The notes: generated from the sequence alone by a model not told the origin. DNA of 64,000 nucleotides from Morchella semilibera (GCA_009192285.1 CM018606.1:1230081-1294080), one strand, 5' to 3'; positions 32,330 to 44,700 are shown, numbered from the stretch's first letter. A program made the numbers and translations.

Positions 32330-32990
32330 CTAAATCCGACCGTCCGTACAGCTATGAGGACCGTAAATGCCTCCATTGTTTAACGCGGCCCACATGCAGT
32401 CCACTAGCACCGAATAGTCCTTCATCCATAGCTCTTTCTCTTCCTCCATACCATCAAATAGAATGTCAATCTTGCGTGACATCTGAAATGATGCACCATC
32501 ATATTTGAGCATTCGCCAGGACTCTCCAGTTGTAATGAAACCGTACGCCTCACCTCCACCACTGTTGTCTCTTACATCTTTCATTACCAACAAACACTGT
32601 TTCCTCGCCACTCCGAGAGATGACTTCTTTGCCTCCATGACGACGACAAACCTTTCTTCTGCCACTGAAATCCGGTCCATCACAACAAATTCCTCCGTGC
32701 CTCCTGTCTCATTGTCTGTGGATATGATCTCTTTCTCCCTCACTAACCGTAGTCGTTTGCGTTCCGTCTTGTGACTGAAATCAAAGAGGATTGGACTAAT
32801 GATAGCATAAACAAGGTCACTAATGTTCGCTTCTTTAAAATCGGCACTCGATTCCGTAGGATATCCTTCGTTTGCAAGACACCTTCTCCTTGATGGCATC
32901 CGTCCCTTTAAGGCTATGCTTTGCGTTTACCAACATTGTATCGACCTTTACCCCTCTGAGTTCATCGAACCGAAAGCCTAGTCTTCTCTA
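32330..32990 (-). pseudogene. Nuclease-like hypothetical protein (PD-(D/E)XK-type motif), probably truncated
   Basis: The 189-residue frame (stop at 32330) contains DLVYAIISPILFDFS, then EFVVMDRISVAEERFVVVME followed by AKKSSLGVARKQCLLVMKD, which gives the D...E-x-K spacing of PD-(D/E)XK nucleases (D of MDR or nearby, EAK). GEAYGFITTGESWRMLKYDG, SFQMSRKIDILFDGM and WMKDYSVLVDCMWAALNNGG follow. Upstream (about 32890-32990) a second frame continues with FDELRGVKVDTMLVNAKHSL and KGTDAIKEKV, then the frame shifts. I recall similar proteins as multi-copy hypotheticals in fungal genomes, some near Crinkler-like or transposon contexts, but I cannot confirm a family. It could be a decayed mobile-element or effector-like gene. 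Confidence 0.5.
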
Positions 32991-33654
32991 CTTCTGCCTG
33001 GGTCATCTTGGAGTAGGAGGTAGTCCACTTCGGATTTCGCTCCTGCTTTTGGTGCTCGAGAGTGTTGTGTACCAGACGCGAGGACACAAAGCGAGACCTA
33101 GGAAGAGCCTTGACAGTCTGACGGCTGAATTGTCTGAACATGATGCTGCTGGAAATCCTTCGTCAGTGCTGGTAGCGGTCCTTCCAAGTGTGTTGTGAGG
33201 GAGTTTGCGCTTCTTTGAGGCGGGGACACCAACCTACATATACCTACTTCCAATCAGGCCGGGTAATCAATCTGGCGCCCGAACGGTGTGTGGCACTATT
33301 TCCATGTGAACAGGGATTTTTGGCGGACAAAGCACAGGCTCTCAGGCTGGTATCTAATCCTGAAACATGTGTTTTCGTCGTTGCCTCAGGTTCGTCGTTG
33401 CCCCCAAATTGACTTTACAGTTGAGCATGGTGCAAGTAAGTGGTTTTGTGCGATCCGAAGGTTGAGGTTTACTAGCGGGTCTTGGCAACACTAAGAAACG
33501 GAAAATGCCGTGTTTGATGATTACATGAGCATCAAAGTTTGTGTAGAGCCTCAACGCGGCGATATGGTTTCGAACTCCCCATGACTCTCCAACACCACTG
33601 TCCAGGACCGCCTCTCGTTCTTCGCACAACGTCCCCCCAGATCTTTTGCGCAAC
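32991..33654. other. Intergenic upstream of RPC2, no gene seen
   Basis: This 0.66 kb has only short, non-conserved frames. It separates the nuclease-like relic from RPC2 and probably includes the RPC2 promoter, without a recognisable TATA element. Confidence 0.3.
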
Positions 33655-36600
33655 ATGCCCCCACGCAAAGTACCGGCTGCTGCCTCATTTATAGCGCCAT
33701 CAAAGCCGAATCCCCCTAAATTTCGAGCAAAGGCCAAAACCAACGAAGTTGAAGAAGAAGCGTCCAAACCTCAGGGAGATGCATTCGATGACTTGCTACA
33801 GACCTATTACAAAGGGAAACACTTGACAGACTCCATTAGCACTGCAGAAGATAAATGGACGCTACTACCTGCATTTTTAAAAGTAAAAGGGCTTGTTAAG
33901 CAGCATATTGACTCGTTCAACTTCTTCGTTGATGTGGAATTGAAGCAAATTGTGAGGGCGAATGAACGTGTGGTTAGTGATGTGGATCCGCAGTTCTTTT
34001 TGAGGTAAATATATACTAAATTTGGCTTTTGAGGTTTGTAAGGCTTGAACTCATATTAGCAACGCAGGTATACGGATATCCGAGTAGGTACACCTGAGCG
34101 ACTAGATATTCAAAGTAATGCCGAAATCACACCCAACGAGTGCCGATTACGCGATCTTACTTATGCCGCACCAATTTTCGTCGATGTTGAGTACAGTCGT
34201 GGAAAGCAGATTGTACGAAGGAGAGGGATGAACATCGGACGATTGCCAATTATGCTAAGAAGTAGCAAGTGTGTCTTATCAAATAAGAATGAATGGGAGA
34301 TGGCAAAGCTCAATGAATGTCCCTTGGACCCGGGAGGATATTTTGTTGTCAACGGTACAGAGAAGGTTATTCTTGTCCAGGAACAGCTGAGCAAGAACCG
34401 TATTATTGTTGAAAACGATCCGAAGAAAGGCTTTGTTCAAGCAACAGTTACTAGGTTAGTGAAATCCACACGTACCTACAGCCAAAAGCTAATTTACCAA
34501 AGCTCCACGCACGAGAGAAAATCAAAAACCCACGTTATCACCAAAAAAGGATGTATCTATCTTCGACACAACTCTATCATGGAAGATATGCCGATCGTTC
34601 TGGTCTTGAAGGCCATGGGTATACAGTCGGACCATGAGATCCTTCTACTCGTTGCCGGCACAGATATGGTGTACCAGGATAGCTTCTCGATTAATTTTGA
34701 AGAATGTTCAAAACTCAAAGTATTTACACAACAACAAGCTCTTGATTATCTTGGAGCTAGAGCCAAAAAAGCAAGAATGCCCCAGAATGCGATAAATCGA
34801 AGACCACCAGCTATGGAGGCCCTCGAAACCTTAGCGAATATTGTTTTGGCACATGTTCCCGTGGAGAACCTCAACTTCAGACCAAAAGCCTTGTACTTGG
34901 CTTTCACGACGAGACGGGTGCTAATGTGCATGACAAACCCAGCATTGGTGGACGATAGAGATTATGTCGGAAACAAACGTCTTGAGCTGTAGGTCGCCCC
35001 CACTTCCAACTACATCGGTCAGACGCTGACTAAACCTCTAGTGCTGGCCAGCTCCTGTCTCTGCTGTTTGAAGATTTGTTCAAAAAGCTCAATAACGACA
35101 TGAAGATGAACATTGATAAGATTCTCAAAAAACCCAGCCGAACTGAAGAGTTCGATGCAAGCACTTTATTAGCCACCGGCGCTAACCTTATCACACATGG
35201 AATGAATCGTGCCATCTCGACTGGTAACTGGTCTGTGAAACGTTTCAAGATGGAACGTGCTGGGGTCACACACGTTCTTAGTCGATTAAGTTATATCAGT
35301 GCTCTTGGTATGATGACGAGAATATCATCTCAATTCGAAAAGACTCGTAAGGTCTCAGGTCCTCGTGCACTTCAACCTTCTCAATTTGGTCTGTTGTGCC
35401 CATCAGATACGCCTGAAGGTGAAGCCTGTGGCTTGGTCAAAAATTTGGCTCTCATGACACACATCACAACAGACGACGAAGAAGAACCTATCAGGAAACT
35501 CGTATTTGCACTTGGTGCAGAAGATGCAACATTAGTAAGCGGGTATGAGCTTTACGCGCCAGGGGCGTATATTATATTCATCAACGGTACGGTCGTTGGT
35601 CTCACGAGGTATCCAGCAAAGTTCCTGCAAAACTTTAGGCAGTTGAGGCGGACGGGCAAGATTTCCGAGTTTGTTAGTATTTTCATCAATCAACATCATA
35701 ATGGTGTGCACATAGCGACAGATGGTGGGAGGATTTGTCGGCCATTGATCATTGTTGAGAATAAAAGGTGCAAGGTTACACCACGATACCTCAAGGTTTG
35801 TTCAAGTGCCAACTTTTGCTCGCTATCACTGATTTTATTATTAGTCGCTCGCAGCTGGTCGCATGAATTTTGAGGACTTCCTCAAGCGCGGTCTTGTTGA
35901 ATATGTCGATTGTAACGAAGAAAATGATGCGCACATTGCCATCTATGAACACGAAATCACTGAATCAACAACCCACCTAGAAATTGAGCCTTTCACCATA
36001 CTAGGTGCTGTTGCTGGTCTTATTCCATACCCTCACCACAATCAATCACCCCGTAACACTTATCAATGCGCTATGGGGAAGCAAGCCATTGGAGCTATCG
36101 CCTACAATCAATTTCTCAGAGTAGATACTCTCCTGTACCTTATGGTCTATCCGCAACAGCCTATGGTGAAAACAAGGACTATAGAATTGATCCAATATGA
36201 CAAGCTCCCTGCCGGACAGAGCGCTATTGTAGCTGTCATGAGTTATTCAGGATACGATATTGAGGATGCATTAGTGCTCAACAGAGCGTCGCTAGATAGG
36301 GGATTCGGAAGGTGTCAGGTGTTTAGGAAGTATTCAACGACATTAAAGAAATACCAGAATGGGACGGTCGACCGTATCGGCGATATAAAGCGGGAGCCAA
36401 GCCGAGACCCGGAGAACCTCGACGAAGTGGTCCCAATAAAAAAGCACGCTGCTCTCCAAGCGGATGGCCTTGCTGCAGTGGGAGAAAAGATATCAGCAGG
36501 CGAAGTCTACATCAACAAACAAGTCCCCACAAACACCTCAAATGCTCCTACACTCCTCAGTGATGGCCCTCCACTGGACGAATACAAAGACGCGCCTATG

Positions 36601-37520
36601 ACCTACAAACTTGCCGACCATGCCTACATCGACAAGATCCTCATCTCAACCGCAGAATCAGAACAAACCCTCATCAAGGTGCTCACCCGTCAAACTCGCC
36701 GCCCAGAACTCGGCGACAAGTTCTCCTCCCGCCACGGGCAAAAGGGTGTCTGCGGCATCATCGCCCGCCAAGAAGACATGCCATTCAACGACCTCGGCAT
36801 CATCCCCGATATTATCATGAACCCGCACGGTTTCCCCTCCCGCATGACAGTCGGAAAGATGATTGAGCTACTCGCCGGCAAGGCCGGCCTCATGTGTGGA
36901 AAGCTGCAGTACGGCACCGCGTTCGGGGGTAGCAAGGTCGACGACATGGCAAAGATCCTTGTCGACAGCGGCTTCAGCTACTCCGGAAAAGATTTTGTCA
37001 CCAGTGGCATCACGGGCGAGTCTTTGCAAGCATACATCTTTTTCGGCCCCATCTACTACCAGAAACTGAAGCACATGGTACAAGACAAGATGCACTCCCG
37101 CTCGCGAGGTCCCCGAGCCGTAAGCCCCCGGCCCTCCTCTCCCTCTTCCCAGAGCCCCTTAAACTAACACACACCCAGGTCCTTACTCGCCAACCCACAG
37201 AGGGTCGTTCCCGCGACGGTGGTCTCCGTCTCGGCGAGATGGAACGTGACTGCCTAATCGCCTACGGCGCCTCGCAGCTGCTCCTGGAGCGCCTAATGCT
37301 CTCGTCCGATGTTCACGAGATCGACCTGTGTGAGACGTGCGGCCTTATGGGGTACAGCAACTGGTGTACTACCTGCCAGTCTAGCAAGGGCGTCGTCAAG
37401 ATGAAGATCCCTTATGCCGCGAAGCTACTGGTGCAGGAACTACTGAGCATGAACGTTCTCGCCAGGATCAAGCTGGAGGATCTGTTTCCCTACGGGGAGG
37501 TGGATATGAAGGAGGCTTAG
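33655..37520 (+). CDS. RPC2: RNA polymerase III second-largest subunit (Rpc2/Ret1)
   Basis: This subunit forms the Pol III active-centre wall and lobe and, with Rpc1, synthesises tRNA, 5S and U6 RNA. Exons 33655-34004, 34068-34454, 34503-34988, 35042-35795, 35845-37119 and 37179-37520 join in phase to 1,197 residues. The Pol III-specific start [20 protein letters not shown] and [15 protein letters not shown] separates it from Rpb2 and Rpa135. Other blocks are [97 protein letters not shown] and the C-terminal zinc site [16 protein letters not shown]. The ATG at 33655 gives [12 protein letters not shown]; an in-frame TTG upstream was not used. The 48-nt intron at 34455-34502 is open in frame and easy to mistake for coding. 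RPC2 converges on the methyltransferase gene. Confidence 0.97.
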
Positions 37521-38158
37521 AGGGTGAAGGTGGGGTAGGAGGTTTAGTTTGGTTTGTTTGGGCGGGTGTATTTTATTTAGGTGTATATATTTGGTGAAAC
37601 GTGCTGCGCTGTGATGTATGACAGGTGCTGTAGCTATGGGATATCCAATGCCGAATTTATGGAAGTATGTTCGTCTATTTCGAGTTCCAGAGGCAGGGTG
37701 GTGGGGACGTCAATGATCTGCTGGCGGAAACAAAGATGCCGACCAATCGAGTGATAATTCATGATGCCTCTCCTCAGTTTCATCCCACCAGTTCAAGCAA
37801 CACAAGCCCTAACCCTACACACCTCTAGAAATACCGCAAAAGTCCGTTTGATAAGACCAGGCTCTCTTTGCACGCCATTTTTCTGTGGCTTATGCCGTGA
37901 ACCCGTAACAGACCGGTCTTATCCAACGGACTTTTGCGGTAGGACTTATCATCTGTTCAGTATAAATAAATAAATATAATGTTCAGATATAAAGTGATCA
38001 ACATCACAATATTATCATTCAAGCCAACTATCATTAACAGAATCTAGTCGGTACATACATGATGCGGGATTCTGATCTAGTCTAGTCTACCCATACCCAC
38101 CACTCTAGCTGTCTCCTCCCAAACTACAGCGCCGCATGCTGCCAAAACCTCCTCACAT
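37521..38158. other. Convergent intergenic region containing a MITE
   Basis: The region lies between the 3' ends of RPC2 and the methyltransferase. Besides the element at 37834-37939 it has AATAAATAAATATAATG near 37965 and no gene. Confidence 0.3.
37834..37939. mobile_element. Fold-back miniature element M5, TA target duplication
   Basis: A 106-base element with inverted ends CCGCAAAAGTCCGTTTGATA/AGACC and its complement (one mismatch in about 25 bases). It is flanked by TA at 37832-37833 and 37940-37941. The interior is about 56 bases. Termini differ from M1-M4, so it is a separate family. Confidence 0.85.
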
Positions 38159-39369
38159 CTAGAGCTTTGTAGCCCAAGCCGTATGCACGATGTAATGCAC
38201 AGCAATCTCCCCCTTCTCATTCCTCTGCACATCATCCCCCTCTAGGACCTCATCGAACCCCCTCCTTAAACTCTATGTGACACCACATCAGCACCATCCC
38301 CCCCCTCCTCCCCCCTCTCACTTCACGCCACAAAACAACAAACCCCAAAGGAAAGGAGATAAAGAGAAAGAAAAGCTCACCTCCTTGTCCTCCTCCCCCA
38401 GATTCGCAATATTGCTCAGCGTCCCCAACCGCTTCCACAGCGCCTCCTTCTCGAGCCATATCTGCGTCTTGAAGATCTTGTCCTCCAGCGGTGAGAACGG
38501 CCCGGGGGTGGCAAAGGCGCTGGCCCACCCGCCGTCCTTGTACCGCGGTGAGCTGTCGGTGGTGTGTGTCCAGTTGAGGTCGCGGAGCTGTCCCTCCCAG
38601 ACGGTCGTGGTGGGGTATGCGCGCGACTGGTTGTAGTCCTCGACGTTCCAGATTAGGCCGAGGCGTGCGCCGGGGCGGAGGGTACGTGCGATAGAGGCGA
38701 GGGCAACAGTGTCGGCGAACCTGTCGGAGTGCGTTAGCTTGTGTTGTGTGGTGGGGGGTGGGGGGTTGAATAGGTAAGGAAGGTAGTTAGCTACCAATGG
38801 AAGGCCTGTATTAGTGATATGCCGCCGACGCAGGCGGAGTAGCGTCAGTAACCGCCGAACTATATATCTCCATACGAAGGGGCTCCTCCGCGTACCTGCG
38901 CAACCACCACTGCATCTGCCCACCCATCCTCCACCGGGATCCCATACGCATCACCCTCCCTCACGTCCACACCCTTCAGACCCTTCGCCTTCAGCGTCGC
39001 CAACATGTCTTTATGCGGCTCGACGGCCACTATGTCGAAGCCCTCCTCCCGCGCCACCAGGAGTTCCGTGAACTTTCCGGTGCCCGCGGCGAGATCAAGG
39101 ACCTTGGCGCCGGGAACGGAGGCCACGTTGAGCTGAGTGAGGAGGTGCGTGAGCGCAGGGGCGATGTAAGAGGGGCGGTGGGCGTCGTAGGAGGCGGCGG
39201 CGGAGAAGCCGCTGAGTGCGATGGGGTCGTAGGGTTTGGGGGTGCTCATTGTGCTGTTTCGGTGTGATAGTTGTTGTTGTAGGCGTGGGCGTAGTTGTAC
39301 GAAGGGCCTTGGGGGATGTTGGAGGAGTGAGAAGGGGCGAGGCAGAGAACGAGGGAGCTTTATAGGCAT
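38159..39369 (-). CDS. SAM-dependent class I methyltransferase with an 11-nt micro-exon
   Basis: Exons 38896-39369, 38795-38805 (11 nt), 38381-38720 and 38159-38272 give 312 residues. Seen: SGFSAAASYDAHRPSYIAPA, motif I KVLDLAAGTGKFTELLVARE, the acidic-loop IVAVEPHKDM and DGWADAVVVAQ. The micro-exon encodes AFHW, followed by FADTVALASIARTLRPGARL and GLIWNVEDYNQSR, a family-typical order. After LSNIANLGEEDKE the last exon gives RRGFDEVLEGDDVQR, NEKGEIAVHYIVHTAWATKL. Without the tiny exon the AFHWF motif of the family is broken. The first 40 residues before the inner Met (STMSTPKPYD) are basic, hydroxylated and Pro-rich, so the long form could be mitochondrial and the short form cytosolic. Substrate is unknown. 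Divergent to the dipeptidase gene. Confidence 0.87.
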
Positions 39370-40157
39370 TTTTTTAGTTAGGCTTTGAGGATCAATTGGG
39401 GGGAATTGTATATGACTCCTTGTGTCAGTGAGTCAATGGGTGGTATTCGCAATTGAGGATCTGGATGTGTGAATTTCTAGTATGTAACTGCATGTAGTCA
39501 GGGCCTAGTTAGGATTAATGCAGATAATTAATATCTACAAATCTGTTGTCTCCAGACCAATTGCGGGGTTTTTACCGATAAGTAGCCGAATTGATAGGTC
39601 CATGTAAATCAGGTCGTGTGTGAGCTCCAAATGCTGCCAAATTATGATTGACACTAGAGTAGGTAGAGTATGTATGTAGATCCATTGACCAATAGGAGAG
39701 AATCATTAAGTAAGATCAGATCCACCTAGGGCACGGGTTGATGTACCGGCATTTGATACATGTAGGCGGCCAAGAAAGTGTGGTTCCCCCCCCCACCCAC
39801 CCTTCGGGCCCTCCTTCCCGGAATACATAGAACAAGCTAAAAAGAGACAGCCAAGCCAAGTTGTGTGATATGATGCAACACCGCAGCCCCAGTTTGGTAT
39901 AAACCTTGAGTTGACGACCGATCGGCAGCCGGGTATTCGGGTTTCACTTGACCGTTCCTGTCCACTGCAATATGTGCTATCTCGGGTTACGCGAGAGCTC
40001 CGACCAATCTGTGGATTGCAGACCTTTGTCAATCGCTCGTATTCTTCGTATTCTACATAAGTACAGAGTGACGTTCTAGAGTAAAAGTGCTCAAGAAGTT
40101 TCAATCGTCTCTCTCACGCGTCGTCCTTCAGCTTTCCACAACTACAAAAAGCCGGCC
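39370..40157. promoter_or_regulatory. Divergent methyltransferase/dipeptidase intergenic region
   Basis: The 0.79 kb between two divergent starts holds one TACATGTA near 39758 and AT-rich stretches. It presumably contains both promoters, but no TATA element stands out. Confidence 0.3.
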
Positions 40158-41794
40158 ATGTTGCCCCACGATCATGGAAAGGGTCCACTGTTGGAGTCTG
40201 ACTATCAAGAGTTATCCGAAATGCCATCTCAAACATCATCTTCACGATTGAGTTCACGAGCTTCTCGTCTTCTTGTAGCGCTCTGTGTGGTGGGATTTGT
40301 ACTTTTCAATCCGGCTTCGTGTGTCTTCTCCGGTGACAGTCCGGTCGCGTCGAGAGATGAGGGGATGTCTGTGAGCGATTCGGTTGAGCTGATCTTGAGT
40401 TCAACACCATTGATAGGTATGGGGGTCTAGAAAGTAGCTATTGGTTATGGCAGCCATCCTTTCAGACGCGAATATTAATCCAAATACGTCCAGACGGCCA
40501 TGACGATCTACCTATTGCCATTAGATTTTCTACCAGAATAAGATTTACAGCAAGAACTTCACATTTGACACAGAGTTGGTGGGTCATGTTGATCTTCCAC
40601 GCTTACGAAAAGGGCGCGTAGGGGTTTGTTTTTCTTTCCTTTTGCTATGAATAATTCTCTGTACCTGTCAGCGTGCTTAATTCATCATGGTCTCGTCAGG
40701 GAACATTCTGGAGTATTTATGTCGACTGCCCAGCCACCGATAACAACTTCACCAATCCCGTTTATTACGAGGTAGCCTTACTTCCTTCCTTCCTACCTCT
40801 CAAACATCCCTCTAGCTAGTCCGCTGACAGTTCCCATTAATCCAGAGTGTCCATGACGCGCTCCAGCAGATTGACCTTGTCAACCGCCTCATCACCGCGT
40901 ACCCAGACGACCTCGAGCTTGCGCTTACGCCGTCCGCCGCTGTCAAGGCCCATGCGGACCACAAGATCGCCTCCATGATGGGTGTGGAGGGCCTGCACAT
41001 GATCGGCAACTCTGCGTCCACCCTGCGTTTGTACCACTCCCTTGGCGTCCGTTACGTAACACTAAACCACAATTGCAACAACATCTATTCCGACAGTGCT
41101 CTCCCTACCAACTCGCCGTTTTGGAATGGGCTCTCGGAAGATGGGGTGGCGATCATCAAGGAGATGAACCGCATCGGCATGATGGTGGATCTAGCACACA
41201 CGAGTAAAGACACAACGCTAGACACGTTGAGCGTTACCAGGGCGCCAGTCATCTTCAGCCATTCCTCTGCGTAAGCCAACCCAGGGGGCTCACTGTGTGG
41301 GGATGAAGCTATGTGTTGCCAATTGACTTACTAACATGCTTAACCGGTTCAGATTCGCAATCTGCCCCAGTCCCCGCAACGTTCCTGACGATGTCCTGCC
41401 CCTCGTCAAAGCCAACGGCGGTGTAGTCATGGTCAACTTTTTCCCAGAGTTTGTGCACTGTGGCCCTGGCAATGACCCTAAAGACGCAACGATCTACGAT
41501 GTTGCCGACCACATATTGCACATTGCGGGACTCATCGGGTGGGAGTATGTCGGCATCGGTTCCGATTTCGACGGGATCCCGATCGTTCCAAAAGGGTTGG
41601 AGGACACATCAAAGTTCCCAAGCCTTTTTGAGGTACTCATGTCTAGAGGTATGACGGTTGAACAGGGTAAAATGCTGGCTGGTGAGAATGTGCTCAGGGT
41701 TTGGCGGGAGGTGGAGAAGGTGGCAAGAGAGATGTCGGAGGAGGGGGTGGAACCCTTGGAGGATAAGGTGAAGCAGATGGTTTTCAATATGTAG
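40158..41794 (+). CDS. Membrane dipeptidase (renal dipeptidase type, peptidase family M19)
   Basis: M19 enzymes are zinc metallopeptidases that cleave dipeptides; in fungi some act in secondary metabolism or sulphur/thiol turnover. Exons 40158-40416, 40494-40623, 40700-40771, 40846-41270 and 41353-41794 give about 442 residues after one correction. A hydrophobic segment (LLVALCVVGFVLF, about residues 37-49) after a short charged tail predicts a type II membrane or secreted protein. Catalytic metal ligands are visible: DGHDDLP, the Glu of MMGVEGLHMIGNS, HSS in VIFSHSSA and FDGI in GIGSDFDGIPI, with PRNVPDDVLPLV after it. In exon 2 one T is missing in TTTT at about 40526-40529. Restoring it joins AIRF to YQNKIYSKNFTFDTE. 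I infer a homopolymer error. Confidence 0.9.
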
Positions 41795-44700
41795 ATTTTT
41801 CTAGAGGGGGCAAGGCCGTGGCGGCCGAGGTGTTGGTAGAAGGTACACCATAAATATCAGATCTGCGCAAAAATTTACACAGGACTCAAATAATAGCAAA
41901 CTTATCGCATTCTATTTACGCTAACGAATGCAAACGACATATATAAACTTCTTTATAAGGAGAGAAATGAGAGTTTTTTCTTGTCATTTTCTTTCCATAT
42001 TTTGAGGTGATATAATATAAAATCGACAAATGTCTCCCTTTTCAGAAACGGTTAGTAGGATTGAGTCATGAGTGATCACTCGATGGTCTTGAGCACAAGA
42101 CACTAGTACGACGGCCTAAAAGAGTAATAGGAAAGTCTGACAACTGGGGGGACATCTGGCCAGTAAGTGTTTTAGAAAGGATGCCAAGTCTTACCAAGGC
42201 CTGCTCGCCGGGCTGACCATTACTTGCTGCACCATATGTGAGACCCCCATTATTATTCGCCTGCCCTAATCTCAGTTACTAAGCTGTTTGAGCATCCGAA
42301 TCAAGAGAGAGTCATGCAAACGCCTACTCCAATTGGTAACATCTTCTCACCTACCCAATCAGACCTAAAATTGCGGCGGCATCATTTTTTATAGATAACG
42401 CGGATGCTTATCACAAACCAAGATTTAAAGGCTGATACCTGGAGCTGAGGTGGAAGCATCCTGGGAGAGGTTAGTGCGGGGGGGGGGGTGTGAGCCGTTG
42501 TAGGCTTTGAGATTGTAAGTGAGAGATGGACTAGAAGTCAAGCTGATGCATCAGTGACGAAAATGAGGTACCTGAAGTAACACCAGGCGTTGACTGATAA
42601 ATCCCCGAATGACAACAATCCTCCTCAGGCTCTTCTCCACGTAGGGTGTGTATTATTTGATATGTCCAAGCTGTGATACATACCTAGCCTAAGTACATGT
42701 ACTAATGTGGGGATTGTTATATGGAATTCCCATAGTGCCATCCTTCTACATAAAGCCTCATAGACATACTTCGCACATCCTCTACCCTGAAGGAGAGTGC
42801 GGATTATAATGAGGCTTGTGTGATGGAAAGATTAGAATTGTGATGTATGTAACCTGTCAACTTAACATTTCAAGCCCTCAGCCCTAGCTCGGTGCGGCCG
42901 GGGTGGGTTGCCCTTGGCGTGATGCCTGGGCGGGTGTTTGAACTATGTAACTTGAAGAACTGCATGTACTTTTCCCCAGTGTTTTCGTTACCCCGCAATC
43001 CCCTCCTTCCAGCATTCAGCTAGTTTTGCTTGCCCTACCAACAACACTCAGGACAGATATCCACGGGAAAGGTTTACTCAACAATCAGTTAACGGCTAAG
43101 GGAGATCCCCATACAGGTGGGGCTTTCAGTCCAATCATAATAAATTAAAGATGACTCAGTATAGAGTACTACGCAAAAGTTATTACCCTGCTAACTGCGA
43201 TTCGGTAGACTATTTAGGGACTGGGTTAGTGAGTAGGGCCGAGTGATCTCTTATGATCTAGTCAACTATTCTCTCGGTGCAACAAATCACAAGGAAGTGA
43301 GCACCAGGCAATTTAGGCCCATGCTCCAAGTACTCTGTTTCTTTTTTCCCACAGCTTACACTACACGAAAACATGTGAAACACCCGACTTCTCCCGCGCC
43401 GGGTATGCGTCGAGCCGGATTTCCGGATATATGGATGGCTAGGCTGAGAATTTTGGGGTGATGGATTCTCTTCTCAACTGATACTTGTCTATATCTACGA
43501 AGCAGAAACCTGTGCAAATAACTCGTCCGCAGCAGCTTAGCATTACCAACACCCCCACAGAAAAATGTCCCAAGCCGTTCCTACAAGCTTTCGGCTGGAA
43601 TGATGAGTCTTTACAAGAAAACAGCAGGATTTTTCTACTCAGAAATGACCACACCTCTCCCAGCTCGCCTCATACTATCCACGAACCTGTCCTATAGAGT
43701 TGACTCAGGATTAACACCTTATTCATTTCTAGTCCAGAAGGTTCTGGACAGCACAGGTGGGTTACAAAATCAGTATTTACTAGAAATACCATCAAACATG
43801 AAGCTCAAACTAGTTACATTCTATTGACTCTTGATCTATCATAGATATGACCACCCGTCAGTCAAGACCGAAATTTGATATCGCAAGGCTCGCGTTGGAC
43901 AGGAACACAGAGGAGATGCATCATGCCATTTAGGGCTCCCACAAAATGACTGCGCTTCAACATCTAAAGTATCAAGATTTCAAGGCTTGGGCCAAGCCGG
44001 GCCAAGCCGGGCCATCCCTCGGCGGTGCCTCTTCGAGAGGTGTTACACCCCTTTGGGTGGCAGAACCAAAAGACCTCTGAAGAACTTGGTCTAGACTAGC
44101 AGATGATATTGCACCGTACATGCATTTTCCGAGTAGCCTAGCCTTTGTTTGACGGGGTGGGCAACAACACCTGCCTTCTCGTGGTTTATGGCGACCGGAT
44201 GCTGGAGCTGCATGGACTAGCGTCTTGCGCGCTTACCACCTCCAGACACCAGGTAGCCTCGAAATGTAGCGCCTGGGGGGGGGGGGATTGGGGCTGTGCT
44301 ATTCCCTCTACCCGAATGAGCCTTATGAGACTGGCAAAGAAACGAGCACCACGGAAACAGATAAAGCCCCGGCAAATATCTGCTCCTCTAGTCTAAAATC
44401 ACCAATCGCCCGAGCCGAGGAAACTTTGCACCATTATCGGCTGGTACCACATGCTGACGACCCTGTGCCTCTATGTGGGCAACAGAGAGTCTTCCTTTGT
44501 GGGCATATTTGAAGGTTTCTTCCGCGACCAGTCCAGGGAAACAGGTCTAGCCTATCTATTACACAAATTCCATTCCCTGGGAGAAATCAGGGCTATGGCT
44601 ATGCCCATATGTTAGAGAGGCCGGCGGTCCGCAGTCGATGACTCTGGACTGGCTAGGCTAAGATCGAGAGCTCTCAGGGGCGTTGTCTATATCAACTTGT

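Noticed and set aside
33272-33284. TGGCGCCCGAACG, resembling a retroelement primer binding site
   Set aside because: No LTR end with CA precedes it and no gag/pol remnant follows before RPC2, so it is probably chance.
43485-43827. Two overlapping short plus-strand frames with a GMMSLYKK word
   Set aside because: Considered as a third copy of the small paralogous family because of the MM word. There is no low-complexity exon 1, no intron and no PSxxS block.
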